A stretch of DNA of 64,000 bases, taken from assembly GCA_020636075.1 (NCBI GenBank), contig JACJYO010000009.1, positions 183,514 to 247,513 of the forward strand, read 5' to 3'. The position numbers and the translations under genes were made by a program. A model generated the notes under the pieces. It did not search any database. It worked only from the letters and a program-made list of their open reading frames with translations, and was not told the DNA's origin. Position 1 is the first letter of the stretch. Every line of letters begins with the position of its first letter. Shown here in pieces: positions 61,092 to 64,000 of the stretch. The DNA is from Lewinellaceae bacterium. Its GTDB lineage: Bacteria; Bacteroidota; Bacteroidia; Chitinophagales; Saprospiraceae.

Positions 61092-61853
61092 TCATCTTTT
61101 CTTTATCACCTGAATAAATCGTAGTAGATCATAGGCCAATTTATTCTCCTCCAAATATAGTTTATCGACAATCCCTTTTATCTGGTGCTTTACCAGACGA
61201 CTATGCCTCATGGCAAGCATTGTCAGCATTTCTTTCTGATCTAGAGTTAGATGGGATTTGTTGCTTTCCAGCTCGGTAAACACTCTTTCAAATACGCTTT
61301 GCGTTTTTTTTTTATCAATAGTTTCTTGAATGAGAAGTGGGTTTAGTGATGGTGCCCAAATTGAGTCAGAATAAGACCAAATACTTGACTCATGTTTAAA
61401 AATTCGTTCTATTTCAAAACCTATTAAATTTGGAATATTAATGAGCATCCAATCCGGAGATCGATATTCAGAGTCAGGCTCAGGGATGTTGGCTTATTAA
61501 GATTACAATTTCTTCTTGCTTCTTGGGCAATTCTCTTTTTATTAATTGGGATTGGCTCTCTAAAATACAGCCGAACGTGACAGCTTGGGAGCAATTTTGA
61601 ATCCCAAATCTCCTTTAGTTTATACATTAGGCTATCCCAACTACCTTCTACATGAGCCTCTTGTGCTCTCCGTAACAGTTTCGTTATGAATTTGAGTCAA
61701 TTCAAATCCGATGTATCTTTCATTTGACGTGAAAAAATCTGGATTATCGTCATGAATTAATGAATCGATTGATCCTTCATTTAGTTCCTTAAAAAAGGCC
61801 TTTCCGAATTCAAACTCTAATCTTTTTAACTCTTCCCTTTTCTTAGTATGCAT
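61092..61853 (-). pseudogene. Broken gene, protein of unknown function (two frameshifts)
   Basis: Three consecutive minus-strand frames join into one protein of about 250 residues: KRLEFEFGKAFFKELNEGS...IGFELTQIHNETVTE, then AQEAHVEGSWDSLMYKLKEIWDSK, then NIPEPDSEYRSPDWMLINIPNLIGFEIERI to the stop at 61092. One base seems missing near 61660-61672 and one near 61493-61500. DNPDFF...IGFELTQ resembles a PD-(D/E)xK-like nuclease core, but the match is weak. The 145 bp up to the cyclase start show no gene. Confidence 0.55.
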
Positions 61854-61902
61854 ACTTGATTTGAATTATCGCCTAATGCGTGCGTTGCCGTCTGCCGCCG
61901 CG

Positions 61903-62373
61903 TCAGCGAGTGGTTGACAGGGAAGTACTGTTCATCACATTGTTTTTATTTAAATTCAATTTCAAAATCGTGAATATCATTTCTGTTTCTATCTTTTTGT
62001 TTCGACCAATATATTTGATTTTAAAATTCAATCCTCTATTTCTTGCTTGAATTATTTTGATATAACCTTTCCAATAGTCTTTATAGAAATGCCAATTTGA
62101 ATCTGCCCTTGATATAACTTTGCCATTCTTTTCAAGTTTCACACTATCTTGTAGGATTAGATCAAAATGAATCATTATTCTATGAATTAGAAAATCGACA
62201 AATTCTCGATAGGGTAAACTTTCCCAACTTAGCGGTTTTCTAATTGTTGTTTTAAGTAACTCTAGTTCGGTTAAATTCAAACTAAATAAGTCCGACTTTT
62301 TAATTGATTCAGTAAGACAAAATGGCACTGTCACCGAATTTCTTGGAGTTGTACTTTTTTTCGATTTCTTCAA
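61903..62373 (-). CDS. Small A/T-rich protein of unknown function
   Basis: 156 residues starting at TTG 62373; no earlier ATG is in frame, and the first internal Met is at IMIHFD, so the true start is unclear. Basic N-terminus (KKSKKSTTPRN), then TELELLKTTIRKPLSWESLPYREFVDFLIHRIMIHFDLIL and a beta-type region (SNWHFYKDYWKGYIKIIQARNRGLNFKIKYIGRNK). No family recognised. It sits in an A/T-rich minus-strand block with a broken gene and a GIY-YIG gene, and its last residues run into G/C-rich repeat-like DNA, so it may be truncated. Confidence 0.45.
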   Translation of the reverse strand: MKKSKKSTTPRNSVTVPFCLTESIKKSDLFSLNLTELELLKTTIRKPLSWESLPYREFVDFLIHRIMIHFDLILQDSVKLEKNGKVISRADSNWHFYKDYWKGYIKIIQARNRGLNFKIKYIGRNKKIETEMIFTILKLNLNKNNVMNSTSLSTTR

Positions 62374-62456
62374 GTGTTTTTTTTTCTTAACTCATTTGAT
62401 TTGTCATCTAGTATCTCATTCAGGAACGTATGGATTTTTTTTCGACTTTAAATTCA

Positions 62457-62831
62457 TTAGATCTTTTGGAAATCAAGGTTTTTCCATACTCTGACATTCT
62501 GTTTGTTAAATAATTTATATTGTCGGCAAATGAAAATTGAAAAAAATACACCTTCTCCATAGCCGCCGTCAGTCCAATTTAAAAGTATTCCATTTCCTGT
62601 TTGTATTTTCCCCAGATTCTTAACAAATAGGTTTTCAATCTCTCTGGCTATCCCCGCATCAACATTCTCAACAATAAATTTCACTTCATAGTCAGTTGCA
62701 TATTTGTTTACAAACCTTTTCCAAAAATCGTTTCTAGTTTTGTCAAACGCTCTTTCTCCTTGACCAATTCCGATATAGAAAGGAGTTTGGGTTTCTCTAT
62801 CAATATGAGCATAAACATAAAATTTACTCAT
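62457..62831 (-). CDS. GIY-YIG nuclease-like protein
   Basis: 124 residues: FYVYAHIDRETQTPFYIGIGQGERAFD carries the two strands of a GIY-YIG domain (VYAHI for GIY and FYIGIG for YIG), with Arg27 and a later AREIENLFVKNLGK that supplies the catalytic Glu. LNWTDGGYGEG follows, as in the group I-intron/LEM3-type GIY-YIG proteins. It could be a small DNA endonuclease or a relic of a mobile element. The last 25 residues (FICRQYKLFNKQNVRVWKN) look unrelated, so the C-terminus may be replaced. It has promoter-leader module R3 upstream. Confidence 0.7.
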   Translation of the reverse strand: MSKFYVYAHIDRETQTPFYIGIGQGERAFDKTRNDFWKRFVNKYATDYEVKFIVENVDAGIAREIENLFVKNLGKIQTGNGILLNWTDGGYGEGVFFSIFICRQYKLFNKQNVRVWKNLDFQKI

Positions 62832-63096
62832 AATAATTGGCTTTTGTTTTTTCTTTTGGTTGCGATGAACTTTGAGTTATCGAAAATCTTCCAAAATTCC
62901 ACAGGATTGCAGCTATCCACCCAAAATCCGCTGTACTCCCGCAATGCGTTTTAATACTTGCCCGTTTTTAGGAATATCGCCAGTCGATGAAACACTTGCC
63001 AACAAAGCAGCCCCGCATAACAGGTATACTTTGTGAAACAATCGATCACACCGACCTTCATTTTTCAAATATAATTCCAGGCATCAAATATCCAAG
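62832..63096 (-). repeat. Promoter-leader module R3
   Basis: On the minus strand CTTG (63093-63096), 19 bases, TATATTTG (63066-63073), then a leader of about 230 nt to ATG 62831. It aligns with R1 and R2 over the promoter, the micro-ORF and the CAACCAAAAGAAAAA block near the start codon. The 63097-63275 stretch before the next gene shows a CACCTTTG -7 candidate at about 63238 and no gene. Confidence 0.75.
62968..63018 (-). CDS. Leader micro-ORF, 16 codons (MRGCFVGKCFIDWRYS)
   Basis: ATG 63018 to TAA 62968 in module R3. It shares MR-x-x-F-x-GK-x-F-x-x-WRY with the 58176-58310 ORF. Expression is unproven. Confidence 0.3.
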   Translation of the reverse strand: MRGCFVGKCFIDWRYS

Positions 63097-63275
63097 CCAT
63101 CCAACGAGGCTTTTATTTAGCCCGATCCCTTTTAGGCGATATCCACACCTGACGCCACTTCCACTTACCACGTACACTTCACTCCCCCAATCCGACACTT
63201 CAGGCAGTTCTATTTTCATACCAGGCGTTCCCCCCTGCACCTTTGGGCTATTCTTTAACGCGAAAAAATTGTGCT

Positions 63276-63935
63276 ATGAAAACCTTCGTTTTGTCCTGCA
63301 TGCTTGCGCTCACCACCGGCTTCCTTACTGCCCAAAGCCCCCAATACACCACCGCCATGACCACTGCCGTGGCTCAACTCGACTCTGCGAAATCTGCAGA
63401 TGACTACCAGGCAACGGCCAACACCTTCGCCCGCATCGCCGCTGCCGAACCCACAGAATGGCTGCCCCATTACTACGCAGCGTTCAGCAACCTCATGGTC
63501 GGATTTTCCCGCTATGAAAAAGACCTGAACAAAGCCATTTTTGCCTTCGATCAATCGGAAGCGCTGCTCGAAAAAGCCAATGCCCTGGCGCCGCAAGAAT
63601 CCGAATTGGCTGTGCTGAAAGCCTACCTGTTGATCGGCCGCCTCATGGAAAACCCCATGGCCTTGGGCGCACAGATCACACCCCAGGTTTTTGCCGCCCT
63701 GGAAAAAGCGGCCGCCCTGAACCCTGCCAACCCGCGGGCGTCGTTTTTGCGCGGCACCTATGTGCTGAATATGCCCGAGTTTTACGGCGGTGGCGCAAAA
63801 AATGCCAAGCCCTATTTTGAAAAAGCGGCAGTCTTGTTTGAGCAGGAAACCGACCGCGGGCTGCTGCCACATTGGGGGCAACGCGCGAATGTGCAATACC
63901 TGGAAAAAGTGGCTGCCACCGAAACCAAAGACTAA
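63276..63935 (+). CDS. Secreted TPR-like protein
   Basis: 219 residues from ATG 63276 (MKTFVLSCMLALTTGFLTAQ, signal peptide); 11 more codons upstream lack secretion features. Helical, Ala-rich repeats with TPR spacing: AVAQLDSAKSADDYQATANTFARIAAAEP, AIFAFDQSEALLEKANALAPQESELAVLKAYLLIGRLM, AALEKAAALNPANPRASFLRGTYVL and KPYFEKAAVLFEQ. Probably a periplasmic scaffold. No enzyme motif. Monocistronic, preceded by a CACCTTTG -7 element. Confidence 0.75.
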   Translation: MKTFVLSCMLALTTGFLTAQSPQYTTAMTTAVAQLDSAKSADDYQATANTFARIAAAEPTEWLPHYYAAFSNLMVGFSRYEKDLNKAIFAFDQSEALLEKANALAPQESELAVLKAYLLIGRLMENPMALGAQITPQVFAALEKAAALNPANPRASFLRGTYVLNMPEFYGGGAKNAKPYFEKAAVLFEQETDRGLLPHWGQRANVQYLEKVAATETKD

Positions 63936-63957
63936 CTCCGTGTCTCTCTGTTCCTCC

Positions 63958-63995
63958 GTGAGCCTCTGTGTTACTATAATTTCACAGAGGCTCAC
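63958..63995. repeat. 13 bp stem hairpin after the TPR gene
   Basis: GTGAGCCTCTGTG, 12-base loop, CACAGAGGCTCAC. No T run follows within the window. It resembles scattered CTCTGTG repeats. Confidence 0.55.
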
Positions 63996-64000
63996 AGAGA

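Noticed and set aside
54392..63096. Chromosomal integron with attC sites in the minus-strand block
   Set aside because: The shared repeats hold a promoter and leader, and no consistent RYYYAAC/GTTRRRY pair flanks each gene; no integrase gene is present.

Overview
The window is a 64 kb piece of a Bacteroidota chromosome, most likely from the Saprospiria (Lewinella/Haliscomenobacter relatives). The evidence is several secreted proteins with type IX secretion (T9SS) C-terminal sorting domains, a GldG gliding protein, two SusC-like TonB-dependent receptors, choice-of-anchor L and V surface proteins, almost no Shine-Dalgarno sites, and promoters of the Bacteroidota type (xTTG, 19 bp, then YAnnTTTG). 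No rRNA, tRNA, CRISPR array or transposase gene was recognised.

Layout. 1-11.7 kb: the end of a LysE-type exporter, then three tandem paralogous giant T9SS metalloproteases; the third has lost the first zinc ligand. 11.7-16.8 kb (minus): a parallel beta-helix/PA14 surface protein whose gene carries repeat DNA in frame, a choice-of-anchor L/HYR protein and a small secreted protein. 17.2-34.4 kb: housekeeping and envelope genes, including a nucleotidyltransferase-GHMP kinase fusion, an integral membrane glycosyltransferase-like protein, Lgt, a YhhN family protein, PabA/TrpG amidotransferase, CvpA, a TonB receptor, GldG, a VWA protein, a ChaN-like protein and a secreted MORN-caspase protein. 34.4-36.0 kb has no protein gene but holds four tandem copies of a small RNA unit. 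Each has its own promoter, a variable 5' half, a shared CTTTTCATGAGA core and a strong intrinsic terminator. This is the most unusual feature of the window.

36.0-51.6 kb: RecQ, a glucosaminidase-like protein with a changed active-site position, a choice-of-anchor V protein, an ABC importer (its binding-protein gene is frameshifted), a large secreted protein of unknown function, an iron operon (membrane-anchored DtxR-FeoA-FeoA fusion, then FeoB split into separate GTPase and channel genes), a peroxiredoxin with two rhodaneses, and a DinB-like protein. 51.6-54.4 kb: repeat-rich DNA and a TonB receptor gene broken by five single-base homopolymer deletions.

54.4-63 kb is accessory-looking and entirely on the minus strand: propeller lipoproteins, an ArsR/AHSA1 pair, an adenylate cyclase-TPR protein, a broken gene and a GIY-YIG protein. 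Three unrelated genes here share the same duplicated promoter plus 5' leader (about 200 bp), and each leader contains a conserved micro-ORF beginning MR(G/V)(Y/C)F(V/A)GK.

Palindromic repeats are abundant. One family starts at stop codons (TAACGCGAACC...GGTTCGC), another has a TCTCAGCCCA...TGGGCTGAGA stem with compensatory change, and others lie inside a coding sequence. All functional statements come from reading the sequence; no database search was run.
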